DNA of 64,000 nucleotides from Pithys albifrons albifrons. Lineage: Eukaryota > Chordata > Aves > Passeriformes > Thamnophilidae. The translations under genes and the position numbers were made by a program. This document shows positions 1 through 15,400 of this stretch, piece after piece. The notes beneath the pieces are model-generated. The model was given only the letters and a program-made list of their open reading frames with translations. It did no database searches and had not been told where the DNA came from. Position 1 is the stretch's first letter; every line of letters begins with the position of its first letter. The stretch is from NCBI RefSeq assembly GCF_047495875.1, contig NC_092463.1, forward strand, positions 17,845,224 through 17,909,223, written 5' to 3'.

Positions 1-1167
1 TGAAGAATGTGCATGAAGAGCCATGTGAGACAGTGTCAAATTTAAGCTAAAATGATGACTGGTCTGTTTTCCCACTGAAAAGGCCCACTACTTTGTCATA
101 GAAAGAAATTCATTCATGCAGGCCATCCCTCATGCACTTTCATGGTTTTGCCCATCATTTTCTTTCTACTCAAGTTTTCTCATCTAATGTAGTCCCTGGA
201 GATGCAGAGATCCAAACTTCAGGCTTCCCTTTTCCCTGACTTTGTAATTATACTGGGCTAGAATCTGGCAATACACATCAGTAAACCTATTTTTTTTAAC
301 ATAGTCTAAAATTGGAATTATCTAAAATTAAAATACTGAAGTGTGACCAGGCAGAAATTTCCAGTGGAGAAGGGTTCAGAGAAGAATCATCATGCACAGA
401 AAGCAAAGAAACAAACAAGAACCAAAATGGCTGATAACTGTCACCTAGCATGCCCACCTCATCTGCCTGATTCTCAAGACCTGTTCTTTCTTCTTCCTAC
501 CTTCATTAAAAAAATACGGCATTTTTTTCAAACTTATTTTTTAAAAGAATATTTTCTAATAATTTCAATGGAACATTTTCCTCTCACCCCCAAATCTAAT
601 ACCAGTAATAAACAGTTTTAACTTTTCTATAGCTCTAACCAAGACATTTGAATGCTCCAATTTATTCCAGGTATCTTGTCAATCAATAAAAAATTTTCAG
701 GAAATTTGAGAATTTTTTTAGATGGTTAATTTAAAAAAATATTTCTACTGTTAATTGGAAAACTTGCTTTTTACTTAATTTGTTTCTCTTTATTCCAAAG
801 GCACAATAAAAATGTGGGCACATTTTTTTTTAAAAAATCCATACCCGGAAAAATTATCAAATATATATGAGTAAACATAGTTATACTCAAGTTACACACT
901 GTGCAATAGTATACTCTATACCACAGCGTAGCATAGTATATAAAATCTCCTGAACTAGGTGCTTAACTATTTTTTATAAAGTTATCACAATGTAATTAAT
1001 AACATTTTCATAAGTAGAAGTTGGTCAGTTGACAAATAAGCATTTGTCACAGCTTAACGTGCCAAGACAGCAGAATTGTTTCCGATATCTTTTTTTTTTA
1101 GGGAAGTTATTGTGTGATCTGTAACCACTTGCTGAATTTCAGTGCTTGGGTAACACTGACTCTGGTG

Positions 1168-1201
1168 TCACTGCAGCCACTGCAGCCACTGCAGCCACTG
1201 G
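1168..1201. repeat. 9-bp tandem repeat (CACTGCAGC)
   Basis: The unit CACTGCAGC is repeated about three and a half times without interruption. It is a short minisatellite-like tract in KCNK13 intron 1. No function is implied. Confidence 0.85.
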
Positions 1202-4200
1202 CCCACTTCAAATCTCTCTTTGAAGCTGTTACTGACATTTTGGCTTTTTTTTTTTAATAACTCCTACTGTGTATTTACCCATTGTATGTCTACTGCTTAT
1301 TGTATGTCTCTTAACTAAGTAATGATTTCTTCAGAAAACTGTGACCAGCTGTTCACTGACCATTTAAGTCAAACTCCATCCTTCCTCTTCCAGGAAAGCA
1401 GGCACAAAGTATTCTTCCCTTAGTTTTCTGCTGTACCTCTACACTCCTGCCTCCTCATTTTTAGTGGATACCTTCACACTCTTTTATTGTCTTTCTATCT
1501 TCCTCAGGTTCCAAGTGAGTAAGTGGTTATTTCATCCAAACAAGCAGCAAAGCCATCACAAGAGGTAATAAATATTGGTAAGTTCAAAACCTTCCCAGTG
1601 TTCCAATTTGTCTGCCTGCCTGTCATTTAAGGTTATACCTTGAAATCAAATGCTACATCACTGTAAGGAATGATGTGTGATGACAACCTCATGAAGATGA
1701 GCATTTTTTTCCTGATTGCTTTTTACTCTGGCAGAATGTCACAAAAACATTTCTTTTTGGTTAGAGAGCTTCCTAGAGAAGCAGGGAAATCTAGATCACT
1801 AATTCTACTGTTGTAAAGGCCAGGGGCTCAAATCAACAGCATTCATGCATGTTCCAAAACAACACAAAGAATTTATGTGTAACACCAATGGGTTCACCCC
1901 TCACAAGTATTTCATAGCCACTACACATGTACACACATACCTTATGTATCTGTTATGTTATTCCTTAAAAGCGTACAAGCATTTTTTTAGTTTCACTTCT
2001 ATCAAATCATCCTGTTATGTCTGCTTCAATTTCTATGGCATCTTTTGCAAACTCATGTTTACCTCACACTGATGGTGGATTTTGTACTTCCTTCTCCTTA
2101 GTTTATTTAACCCTTCAGGATCCCATGCTCGCCAAGCTTTCATTGAAAATTTTGTTTCATTGGTATTAACAGAATATAATTACTGAATACTTTGGATCTG
2201 CCATAATTTCTAATTGAAGCATTATTTTATTAACAAACTCAGATTTCTTCAGCTGCATGTCAGCCCACAAAATATGAGCTACACTTAGCCCTTTTCAACA
2301 ATATTGTTGCATGGAAAAAATTCAATCTTCTTTCCTTTTCCTGCTCAAATAAACGCAGACAGATTGTATGGTGCAACATGCAAGATCTGTACGGCATGGC
2401 CAGTTAACATTATATAGTAGGAAAGACAGCAATTTCTGAGCTAGAACAACATAATGGGCTTTTTATGTGACACAGTTAACAATTTCCTACTGAAATAACA
2501 CCAAATACATATGCTCATTAATGAGGGCATCATCTGGCAAGCATCATGCAAACTACAGTGTAGTGAGGTGTCCGTGACAGGGAGTACATGTTTCTCTTTC
2601 AGAATATAACTGTGCTGTTCAGATGACACACAGGAAGAGAAAGACTTCAGAAAAATCTTGATTTTGAGTGGCATTAGCACAACTTTCCTCAGCGATGCAG
2701 GTATACATGGGTCTTGGTTGGTTCTTTGTAAATACATTTTTAGGCAAACAAAAGATGTTCTTCCAGTGAAGTCAGTCTGCCTCTATTTCTGTTTCTACTT
2801 GTAATTACTCCTGCAAGGAATGATGAGCAGTGCTTATGAAAGGCCAGAAGACAGTAAGTGCTTCTCTTCATGCTGAGACCTTAGGCCAGTGTTTCCTCTA
2901 TTCATGCCTGGATGCTGTGGAGGTGGGATGCAAAGACCTCACATCATTTAAAAGGCATGGGGAAATCCTGCAGTCCTAACCATTCTCCCCCGTTCCTGTC
3001 TGCCCAGGCATTCATCACTTCCACTCTGAAAAGGAGAAGCCCCAAATATAACTGCAATATGAGATTAAATTTTGAAAGACAGAAAGATCTGCAGGAAAAC
3101 ATCACTTCAGAGCTAACTAAACACTATCTTCCAGCACCTTGCAAATCATCCCTGACTTGACATAAATGGAAACTCTGAGGTGTCTGAAACTCAGATCATA
3201 GCATAGTCCACTTCAATCTTAATGTTCAAAACCATCTGTAACAAATTGACAGCAACATCTTGGCTGCCACATCTGTTCAAGTGTGAAAACTAATTTCAGG
3301 GTCTAGTCTCTTGCATGGAGATAATGAAGTCCAGATAGTTCAAAAGGAAAATTTTATTCTAATTTTCTATTTAAAATATGTTGTCAAGGGAGGCACCTTT
3401 GCAAGATGACACTGTTTGCAGTATTGTAAAGACCTCAATCAAGTCATACCTTTCAGCACTACCTGGCAAGTGTAGCTTGCTGATTTCTTGGCACATTTCC
3501 CATGCCAAAGCAGAGTCAATCTTAAGACATTTCAGAATTAAATACAAACCACTACAACTAACACAACTGGATGCACATCATGAAAATGTTAAACAGACAT
3601 TCCTTTCAGATCACATGTTTAAGAACAAAGCATCACTTCTCAAGGAATATAAACTGTAATACAGAGCTCAGAATAAAGAAAAAATATGGAATACAAAGTT
3701 GTGTAGATAAGAAACTGTGATATCATTTCCTTTTTCCCTTCCCTATTTCAACTGACCACCAGAAAATGAAAGTGTTTTTGCGTTTCCAAATTCAGGACTT
3801 TCTAGACTGAGGTAATTACTATCAGGCTCTAGTCTAAGACAGCAGACCTGAGGCACAAAGCACATTCAGTTCCCTGCAACAATCAGTGTCACTGCCTCTA
3901 CCAGTGAAGTACTAAAATCACAATTAACAGCAAGTTTCAACTCCCAGTGTGCTAAGCAAGAACATTAGCACTGTAAAATGAACCATCTCCATGTTCTTCC
4001 TAATGGTGAAACTACCAATTTTATTGCTCTATGGCTTGTAAGTGAGGATAGAAGTCTTAGCACGATTTGCATTTCAGTATGGAAACCAGAGGAACCTGAG
4101 AGCTGCAAACTCATCTTCACACTCTCATATTGTCATGGGTACAGGATTGCATTAGCAGTGACATTTTCCTAGCAACTAACAAAGTTATAAAGACAGCAAG

Positions 4201-7200
4201 CTTTCTTGCCTATGCCTGCAATACTATTCTTTCTAGATGGTACTTTAAATAAGTTTTAAATAGTGGTTCCATATTTTTAAAACTACAAATACCTGAGTGA
4301 ATCAGTGAGTTTTTTCCATTCTTTATATTTCAAGGATAATTATTTATCCTGGATTTTCCCTACTGGTCCTGAAAGCTCTGATAAATATGAGCCCCAGGAT
4401 TAAACTGGGGGATGGAGGAGTGAAAAATCACCCCCACAGAATTTCCCTCAACTGACTCAAAGGCAGCTTTCTCCAGTACATCTTTTCTTACAATTGCTGA
4501 GAAAGATCCATCATGCTCTTGATTTTCATTAAATGTGATCATGAGCAATGTGTAAGAGCCAAAGATGACTCACTGGATTTTATGGGGAAGGGGAAAACGG
4601 CTGTTTCATTTTCACCCAGCAAGTTTTTTCACAGTCCCATAAGAACAAGTAGAAATGGAACTTTTCAGCAGGAAAAATGGTGCAGGTAACAACAGTGATG
4701 TCAGATGACAGTGTCTGAAACATGAAAGTCAAGTTTCATCTCATTCACTTTCATAAAAGACTTCAGTTTTGTCTTATCCATTTACACTTGCTGCTCAGAA
4801 GTTGCTCAAATTTTAATTATGTATGTGTGAATATCCAGTCTATATTCTTCCTGTTTATTCTTTACATTCTACTTTATTTAGATTACTATTTACAAAGCAA
4901 AAATATTTTTAGACTAATACCATGGTTTCCCTGACTAATTCTGTCATGAGAAGCCCTCTACACCTCTGTTGAGCTATCAGTGTACATTTACATAAAATAT
5001 GTAAATACAAAAACATTCTTACCATGCCTAGCCAGGAATTAACAAAAATCAGTTACACCCACAAATACGTTGTGAAGTTCAAAGCTTTCAGAAATCTAAA
5101 GAAAAGCTTGGCATAAGAAAGTCCTGTAGTGATAGCAACTGGGAAAAAAGGTAAATATATAGTATTAGTTGGTCTTTGCAATATAATTGAGCTTATGTGC
5201 CTACCTATTACTCTGATTATTTGTCAGTCATACTCTGCCTGAGCTGCTGATCAGTCTCTGTCACATCTGAAACTGGGCTAGAAGTCTCCAACATAATTAT
5301 GATCGTACAGATTTTCTGACAATAAGATTTTGGGTAACAGACAGAGATGCTATTTCATGCTATTCTAAAACAAGAACAGTCTGATAAAATTTCTATATAT
5401 TATGTTTGACAGAGATCAGCATATTCACATTGCCCAGCATTTAGCAATGTAGCTCTTGATAAGACATAGCATGTTGCTGACTTTTGTGAAATGACAGGGA
5501 TCAGAAGATACTCAGTGATTACTGGAGCGTGGGTTGGCTGAGAGAATAAAAGGAATAAATTAAAGGAAACTGAGTTCAAGAAAAAAAAAAGAAATCTGGT
5601 AGAATTGATACAATCTTAATTAAGTTTCAATAAATTCTTAGAAACATTTGGGTTGTCACATACTCACAGTTCAGTTGAAACCTAAGTTCCAATCTCTGCT
5701 TTGTTTCCTGAGGTTATTGCCAGATGGATGAGTGCAGCAGGGACAGTTAGAACCATCTCCAAAACTATCCCTAAAATCAGTTCCTCCACATGGACTTCTC
5801 AGTCACCACTGGCCATCATCTCCCTGTGACTTGGATCAAACACACACACTTTGATGCCCAATACAGGAGTATTACACCTGCCTTTTGATTACCTACCAAA
5901 CACAGAAGTCAGCTACATGATGCATATGGTTTCTACATAAAAATGTGCTATCTGCAAGCAGGAAAATCCCTTCACACTTGATAAATTTAAAGAAAACCTT
6001 GTGGTTTTGGTTCACTTCTATTTACCACTTGTGTATAGGTGTGTAAATGAAAGCAGATCTTCTTATGGCATGGTGTGTGTCAAATACACATTCACATGGA
6101 GGTGTCACGACAGGCGGGCAGCCCTTCTCTGTGATTCCTGCAAGGAAGCCATCTGTAAGACTATAAATCTTCATTTCTAAGTGCTGATGCAATGAAGAAA
6201 GCAATTTCTGCCCAAGTCTAAGCTCATACCTCAGCCTGGCACCTGCAGATCAGCAGTGTGTAGGCACAATGGCCCTGGCACTCTGGTCCTGGAGGCACAT
6301 CGAGGAAGTCCTCAGCTGTGGCACCTCATGCTGAGACCTTATGGTATAAGGGCAGGAAGCCACACAGTTTAGACTTCACACTTCAGGCATGCAGTTGACT
6401 ATAATGACCAGGAGACTCTTATTGCCATGCTCATTATGTTATCTCAAAGTGGACAATTAGTGTTTCCCAACAAAATGCTCTTAATTTACTAAAACTAAAC
6501 TTATATAAATTAAAATCCAGGAAGGTTCAAAGGAGATGATAACCTCTGAAATGCTGCAGGGTTGTTGTTTTTATTACTTATTTGTGGATTTTTTGACAGT
6601 AATCACTGAATGCTTTGATGGTTCCAGAGGTTCCCATGGTGCTGCTATGAGAATTGGGAGATTTTGCAGTCCTCAAATCAACAGCAAGAGGATTTACTCA
6701 ACAGCAAGTATTGGATTTATTCTTTTACTTCACACATCAGAGCTTCAAGCCTATATATTTTTGTCACAGTACTTTAAAAAGAAAATTTTGAAAGTAAAAT
6801 TAAACAGGTACTAAAAACTTGACATCTAAACAGTCTAAAAAATAGATACTTTTTTCTCCTGAGATTGTTTGTGGTTTTACAGAACACTTCACTTTTTCCT
6901 CTTTAGAAAATTACACTATCAAGAAAACTAGCTATAATTCACTGTCCTATGAAGAAATAAGTGGAGGAAAAAAAGGCAAAAAAGAAATATCAAGTACATT
7001 TCTTGTATGTTTTGTGTGTAATTGCAGAAGAAAAAATCATTTCTGCAGACATGTTTATATCTTTTACTTGCCCCTAGTAAGAAAGTGAGTAGTTTCGTTA
7101 CATTAGGGTCATTATGGAGGATGTGTAAAATTAAGCATTTGCATAAATTTGGACCATATTTCAGGTTGTATTTAATTGTTCCTTCACAAAGTAGCCCAAG

Positions 7201-7290
7201 CACCTAACTATCAGCTGTCATGAATACTTTACAGACATTCAGCCTGACTATGCAAAGCTTGTGTTCTAGGACTCATGCAAAGAGACCCAG

Positions 7291-7326
7291 AGTCACAGAA
7301 TATTCTGAGTTGGAAGGGATAATGAC
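7291..7326 (-). mobile_element. CR1 3'-end scrap
   Basis: The bases read TCACAGAATATTCTGAGTTGG and then an AAGGGAT-like block. This resembles the reverse complement of the CR1 3' terminus (TTCCAACC followed by ATTCTGTGA). Only about 35 bp is recognisable, so the assignment is tentative. Confidence 0.45.
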
Positions 7327-10300
7327 TAAACTATTTCTATCCTTGACTTGTATTTGTTGACTTTATTAGGCACTGGCAATTACCAATTCTGTTCCAGATC
7401 ACTAGAGATGGTGCCTAATTTTTATTGCACTTAGTGGGCAAGAACTGAAGCAACCAACCATTTGAGAAGTCAGAAGTTTCAACCCTAAGTCCTCCTTGGC
7501 CACAGGGAGGTTTCCAACACTGCTTTTGTTCCCTAGAGAGGTATCTAAACCACCAACTTGAGCACAAGGTTGGGACCAAGCCTTTTCTGTCTCTTCTTAG
7601 AGATCTGGGCCACTGTGCCAACTATAACAGGAGGAGGAATGGAGCATGGACAGAGAGCTGCCAGGGCAGACAATGATTGTGTCACCTCTACTCTTTCATT
7701 TTACCAGTATAGCAAAGTCCTCACACTAATTGTCACTACATACGACTGCTGTAAATGGAGTAATTTTTCATCCCTGCCGCAGGAAAATGAGGTTCTTCAC
7801 ATGAATCTGCTCCTGGAAAAACCACTCCTGTCAGCTACTTGGTTTATCCCACAAGACAGATGGCACAGGTAAAAGCCCCAGGGAGCTTCTCCAGAGCTCT
7901 GTTCTAGAGAAACACTCTTCAGAGAAGCCAAGATCCAGTCCAACACAGCTCGAAAGCCTCAGTATGCCTGTATTGTCATCAGGGGCAAGGTAATGGTCAG
8001 GATCAAAAGAACAAGTAGAGAATAAGGAAAGAAAAAGGTGAGAAAAAGGAAGAATGGGTGCAAAGTCCAAGGTTGTTGAAAGTGATTATATATAAAGTGG
8101 AGAAACCACTCATAGCAGTGTCTGTTGGACTCCTGCTGATTTCAGACTCCACAGCTTTCCTGAAATAAAAAACAATACCCAGGGAGACCCTGAGTGGGAT
8201 ACTCTTCTCTGAGCTGCCTAGTTACAAACACTGCATTCTCCATTTTAGAGGTAAACTTCTGAAATGACCAACACTGTATTCATGAGCCTAAGCAGCTCAT
8301 GGTATTTCATGGTCTGACCCAGTGTTCAATTATACATCTACTCTGCTGAGTATCTTTTTCTTCTATATTGCTTAGTTTTGTGGGATCTTACATAGACTTA
8401 CTTTTTTGGACGTCTTCTGAAAGAGCAACTGCTAAAGATGGTACATTGCTAGAAAATCAGTTCAAACGTGTTTGCCATTCTTTTGAAATGGCTGTTACTC
8501 CAAGTATTTAAAAGTTGTCTTTGATGTAATTGAGGCTTTTGCTTCTGTCTATAGGTCTTTTGATCACCCCTTAATTAATGAAGTAATGACAACTAATTAC
8601 ATTTACATCTAACACGAAGAATATTGTTAAAATTTGTCATTACCCACTTTCTTGCATGGACATTTTCAGCCTCCCTACTGCTGGGAGCATCAATCAATAG
8701 TTATTCCATTTAAACATTAAGTGGCAATTATATATGAAGAGCTGAAATGTCTGCAGAACTCATGACTCTCAGGATTTTTCTTTCAGGCAAAGTTTACAAA
8801 ATACTTAAATTGCATCAGGATCCTGCTGTTTTCCTCTGGACAAAGCCTCATTAAAGCCATGAAAAGGAACTACACACCTCTCTGCAGGTCTACATCCATG
8901 TTTTATCCCTGGTTTGAGTTATCTGTTCTCCAAGTCAGAGCCCCACAAGAGCACAAGCCTCAGAAACTGTGGCGAAGGGCAACTTCACTTTCTTATGATT
9001 ATGTTGATTAGCATTGATGGGTTTTTTGCTAAGGAGAACTTGAATTTGGTTCTGTGGTTAAGGCAGAGGTTTCTGACATCCTCTATGGAACAAAAAAGTT
9101 TGTTTTCTCTGGATTCAAGTAAGATTCTGTTGGCCACCATAGATGAACTTCACCAGGCAGAACAAACTGACTTCTTACAAAGGCCCCTAATAGTTACTTG
9201 ACGTGAAGAAAAGTCCATGTTGCCAAAATCTTGTTTCATTTCTAATTTTAAAAATAGGCTATCTTTAAAAATGGAAAACAATAAGGGAACAAAGAAGGAA
9301 AACTAATTATATTCTAATTTTTTCTGTGTAGTAGAATTAACTAGGAATTGTATAACAGAACATTTTCATGGAATGTAACAAAGCATCAAACCCTAGCGAT
9401 TCATGGAAACATTTTGGTTTTGACATATTTTTCCCTAAACAGAAACAGGATTCTGACAATTGAGAAGCCATCTTCCTTAGTGGTCTGGTAAAGAGCCCCC
9501 GTTTCCTTGTGTATGGCTCAGAGACAGCCTTGCTCTGTGTGTTGTCTGGTGACAAGTAACTCATAACCCCAAACAAGGGTTTGTCACAGGGTCAGAGGTT
9601 CAGGACAGCCCAGGTGTTCTATCAGCTCTCAGACACACAGCACTCCTCAGGTTCCCTTTGGCATGGGGAGAAACTACCCTTATTCCAGGAAAGGTCTCCA
9701 ACTGACCCAGTACCAGAAACATTCCAAAATCCACTCTTTTTTAGATTCAGCAAGTGGAATCCTTGGGGCTCTTGGCAGTGTGCAGAACCCCTGATATTAC
9801 ATATCTGTCTGCTGCATGTCACTGTGAAAAAGGAGGAAAAACCCAAGCAATCCTGCAGATAACTTTTTGTGTATGATCTGTAGAAACTTTTGGTGTCTCT
9901 GTGCAAATGGTATCTCAAGACTGAACGGGCTCCACCAGGTCACCCCCTCACTCTAACTCCTTTGAAATTGGTGCCATTGCAAACTGAGTTCAGGTGCTTA
10001 GTGGGCCAGTTATTGATTACCAGACACTTCCTTTCTCAAAAAGTATCTCCCTTGTAAATGGTTCTGCTAAGAAATGCATTTCCATTCTATGCATTAGTCT
10101 GTATTATGAAGTAGCACTGCAGAAATGAAATCACAGATATTGTGCAGACTAATTTACCATTAAAGGGTAGACCAAATGATGATTAAATGTTTGGATTTTC
10201 AAGAGTGCAGATAAAGGGAAATACTCATTATTCCAGGTCAGAAAATGAAATTCAGCTGGTGTCAGGAGGAGACTGCCCCCTTATTACACAGCTTTTTGTA

Positions 10301-11442
10301 GCTGGTTATCTGGACTCCATGATTTTAGCATTATAGCAGAATAAAAGGCCAGAGTCCACTGAGCATTGCATGGAAAAGAAGACTTACAGAACAGAACTAA
10401 AGAATGAGGAAGAAACTATCTTTGCCAAAAACAAGTCCTTCCTCAGCTACAAAAGGCATAATTTCCAGGCAGTGGGGAATAGTGGGATGGATCCGGAGAG
10501 ACAGGAAGACAGATCCCACATCCCTGGTTACAGGGGACTCTTACAGCAGCCAGTATTAGACAAAACTTTCTACATGTTGCTTTGATGAGAGCATCTTCTT
10601 TCTCACAAATCACAGGCATTAATCAAGGCATGAGGGTTTTATTTTCCCAGTTCCATAGTTTGGGCACAAATCTGCTTAGTAGATAGGACAGAAGTCAGAA
10701 CACTAGGGGGTGGGGAGAAAAAGGGACTCTATTTGTAAACAAGATGAAAGGTAAATAAATTATGTGATTTTAATGCTTCAGCCCAATCAGACAAGTTTCA
10801 CCTGCTGTGCATGCTCATTGTTTTCCTGTGCATTCACAGCCTTTTACATTTATTCTTTTCTTCCACAGCTGTTTTAACTTACAGCTTAGTTACCCATCCT
10901 TTCTGGTATCACAGCAAGTCAAAATGTGGCTTCTGACACCCACAATCTCCTCACTGCTCACAGCTGTACCTTGGACCTGCACTCAGCATGTGCTGGGAAG
11001 TGTGTATGGAAGTCAGAGCAGCTCTTCTGTTCTCCCATGTTTCTTGCTTTCATTTATCTCTATGCTGATCAGGTGCTAATTCTCTGTCAACTCTAAGATA
11101 CCTCAAATTAATACTTCAATGTGTTTCATGTGTTTGGTTTATTTCTTTTACTACTCATTATGTCAGAAGTTGCCATGATTTTGTCAGAATTGCAAACACT
11201 GCCAATGCTCCCCCTTTAATCTGCTGAGAAGGTAATTCTAGGTATGAAACTGTTGTATTTCATAGCTCTTGAAGCAAAGAAATACATAGAAAAATGAGCC
11301 AGGATTTATGCTTCTAGATGTTCATTTTCATTCTAGATTTGGGACACTCCCTATTATTTGGTTCTTGTGAAACCTGCTCTGTTCTGGAAAGAATTATCTT
11401 TTTGCAATTGAAAGTGCTGCTGATAAAACTGAATTGCTCCAG

Positions 11443-11474
<32 letters not shown>

Positions 11475-12402
11475 TGAAAACCCATTACTTTTAGTTGTTT
11501 ATTCTAACCAGCACTCCCTAAATATCGTCAGAGTCACAACCCAGATGGTGTATTTTGAATTCCAGCTAGGTCTGCTCAGGAGACTCTGACAAAGGATGCC
11601 CCAAAAGTATGCAAAAATCAGTGATAGTTATCACTTTTTTTGTGGCCTTTCCTCATCAGCTTTGGTGACTGTTTAAATACCAGTCTGGCTGTTTCAGAGT
11701 AAAGTGACTCTTTATCCTTTTCTGCCACCAAGACAGGTCCTGTCAGTGGCACTCATAGTGCAGCTGAGCTGAGCAATGGAATCTCTATCTCTGTGACAAG
11801 AATTGTGCAGAAATCTGCATAATTTTTTACATCCTTGGGACAGTTCCCAGCTTGCTTGGGACAGCCTGGGAGAAGGTTCTGAGCAGGAATGCCAGGCTGA
11901 AGCTGAGACAAGACATATGCAATGCATATAGAGAGATCATTTTTACCCTATATATGTTGCTGGTTTACATTAGTTCTTGTTCAAGAAATTCTTACAATGG
12001 ACATAGGATGGGTCCTACACCTATCCATGTATGTAGATGAAGTTTTTTTATATTCAGAGCTCTTTTTTATAATGAGATTAAGCAAATTTTAAGCCTTTGC
12101 CACAGTTAAAGAAAACACCAACTGTACTTTGGCAATATTTTCTACAAATGCTCTAGGAGACTAAAATGCTTCTCACTGAAATGGTGAGAAGAAAAACAGG
12201 CATTCCCTGTGTGAAATAAAGGGACAGACATCATTAATTAATGGAATCCTTTCATTATGTTAAAGGTCTTTCACCTTCAGGAGCTACAGACATGCCAGTT
12301 AAAAACAAAACTTCAAGCTCTAAGTCATCAAATGTAGGAACTTGTTTCTGTGTGATGCCCTAGTTATCATGTGTAAGGGACAAAATCTATCTTGGGACTG
12401 AT

Positions 12403-12490
12403 TATAGAATCATAGAATCATTTTGGCTGGAAAAACCAAACCGATTGAGGCCAATCATTCACCTGACACTGCCACGTGCACCATTAAATC
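12403..12490 (-). mobile_element. CR1 LINE 3' fragment
   Basis: The fragment begins with two copies of the ATAGAATC motif, the reverse complement of the CR1 terminal repeat. It continues through a degraded GGTTGGAAAA-like block and the typical ACCTGACACTGCCA / CACCATTAAATC segment. The element is in minus orientation and severely 5'-truncated, as is usual for CR1 copies in birds. Confidence 0.8.
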
Positions 12491-15400
12491 AAGCAGTCCA
12501 TGCATAAGCAAGCCAAAAGATTTTGGGGCGTAGATTGGTGAAAGGCAAGTGTCCATACCAAACACACTTTATCCAGACCTATGTCTTCAAAATATCTGAA
12601 GTACCTGTGAATGAGGGACAAAAAGCATTTAGCCTGGATAATATTAAATGGCACTAAAAGACAGTGGCAGTAAAACCCTGGATCACTTCAGTTTGAGCAA
12701 GGGGTAGTGAGTACCTGTGCTGCTGGTGGAGCTCAGCAGGTGACTAAGCTTGTGATCCTCATCCTAAACACTTCCCTGCCTACTGGCCCATTACAGGGAA
12801 GTCCTTTTTGCCTGCAGTTGCCTTGATCACTTCTACTGTCCATCCCCTCCTCACTTCTGCCAGCCCACTGCCCAGGCATCTGCCTTAGAAAGAGTGGTGA
12901 TACCCAGATGACTGCAGCTCTGCCTCTGAGCATGGAAAGAATTAAAAGTAGGATTTACATATGCTTTTATAATGAGATATTTAGGTTAATGAGCCTCAGA
13001 GACAATGTGAAAAACTTCAGGAAGAGCAAATGCATAAGCTAGAGCAAAAACATAAACTGGATAATATTTTAAGGATTTTATTCAATGGGAAAAAATTGAT
13101 TTTAAAAGTGCAAGTTTGTTATGAAACATGACTATAAAATCATGGAGGAGATCTGTTTTGTGTATATTTTGAGTCATACCAATGTTTTATTTAGGGTGAG
13201 AAGGCTCTACTGAGAGGTTGTGTGAAACATGGTATTTATTCCTTTGAAACCTGGTAAGATAAAAAAAACCCCTTAAAATTATTTGTAATAGCCTCAGCAC
13301 AACAGTCCTCCAAGATAAGACATACGCTTGTAGACAAAATAAAATCTAATTTCCAAAACCAGTATTTTGTCTTTGATTTGAGTAGTAAAACGCTTTACAG
13401 TCTGTATAAAGGTACAGTGCAGAAGATGGCTTTTAACTGATTGGAAACTCACCCACCTTGCTATTTACATGCTCAATTTTAATGTACCAGAAAACCAGTT
13501 CAAAAGTTTCTTCAATAAAACCCCATTCAGTTAATTTCTTTTTCCAGTACTCTCCTACATAGCTCTTGAAGAAGGAGATAATTCATTCTGAGAGAGTAAC
13601 AGAGAAAACCCATCACTAAATAAAAGGACAATACGAAAAGCTTTTTTTTATGCAGCTTCAGCATGGGGAGGATTCCTTTTATCTACCTGTACCAGGAGCA
13701 TCCACATTAAAATATAGGCAAGGGTAAAGTTTTACTCTTACAGAGCATGCCAGGACTCTTCTAATGTTACAGGGTTTTGGTTTACAGCTTGTTTGAAGGG
13801 CGTATCTTCTTCAGCATAAGGATGTTTAAATTTGTGGTGAAAGAGGAAGACATGGCCAGTACTGCTCCCTGGAGCACGTAGGACAGTCTTAAGAACTTTC
13901 TCATTGATCCACAATCCAAACTTGCACCTGCTGACTCAATGAAAGGAATATTGCAACCTGAGATGGATGATGCAGACTCCAGTTCTTCGAGTAGATGAGA
14001 ATTCCTACTTAAAGCATTATACATGAAAGATGAAAGGAAGAAAGGCAGCCTGTATAACAAAATTAACTCCTACATAGAAAAATAAGAGAAACTGGCCATT
14101 ACAAAAGATTTTTCTTAGAACAAACAGCAAAACAGTGCCAGTGTACAGCATACAGGGAATGGAAAAGAGATATGATGTAGGAAGGCTAACTACTACAGGA
14201 ACTTATATTAAAAAAAGGACTTAATCAGCAATATGAAAGAAAAGTTGCATTTAAAGAGAAGATTCTACTCTAACAGCGTTATCGTATTTATATTTTTACA
14301 GAAGTAACTTCAGAAAAAAGGTTTCTGCATCTAACTAGGCTACAACATTTTCTTATTTTCCAAACAATTAATGGAACATGGGTTTGCTCTAAGTTCTTAA
14401 GGTTTCTGAGCTTGACTATATAAATAACTTTATGTGTGTGTGTGTAAGAACACAGAATTCAGTACCATGCCTGTTTGGCAGGCATTATCCTCTACCAGAG
14501 AGAATGAACAAAGCTCAGCTGTCCATGCAGGCAGGCAAGAATGAGAGAAGCACAAGCACAGATTTACACAAGGAGCAGTCTAATTTAGCAAGAAGGCTGG
14601 ACAGCTGCTGCTGGGAAGTTCCAACTAATTACTGCAAAAGAGTGTTGCAGAAAAGAACTAAATGGATGCAAACACATGCTTAAAATGGAAAACTTTTTTT
14701 TAGTCTGCACCTTTAGTACTTTTAAAATCAATGTTTTGCTAGTTTTGTTGGTTTTTTTGCAATGTTACAGTTTTACACTGATGGAATACCTATTTTCCAC
14801 TTCTTTAGTTTTCTAATAACTGACGACTATCAGATTTTCATCAGAATTGCTTTCTATTAAAAACTGCCACACTTAAAATAGGCATGATTATATCTGTGTG
14901 AATAAAATCCCATTTAGGGTCTTATTAACATTCTCACTGTGAGAACAAAACCACCTCAAAATTGGATTGAGGTTGCAAAAAGCCCGGGCTATATTTGCAA
15001 TCAACAGCACCTACTGATAAATTGAATTTTCACAAGTCAGGAAGACTGAAATACTTCCACACGCCATATTCAGCCTTTGGGGATGGCAGTGTGAAATCAA
15101 TGGAACACTTATGTCTCCTGAACACTATAAAAATCACAATGTTATAACACTAAAAATTTTTCCTAGCAATCTAAATTACAGTATAATATTTCAAAGATAT
15201 TTCACCATTCAGATACAAATTATTTTAATTTTTAATATTAAAACTATTCTGGTTTTAAGTACTTTTTCCATGCTGAAGAAGTTTAATATATTAATTGTTG
15301 GTATGTCAGTTACCTGGACATGTTTCACTTTAACAGCTGAAATAATTCCACTGAACAGTGGTATCCATAGATAAACACAAATAGTAACAAAGACTTTATT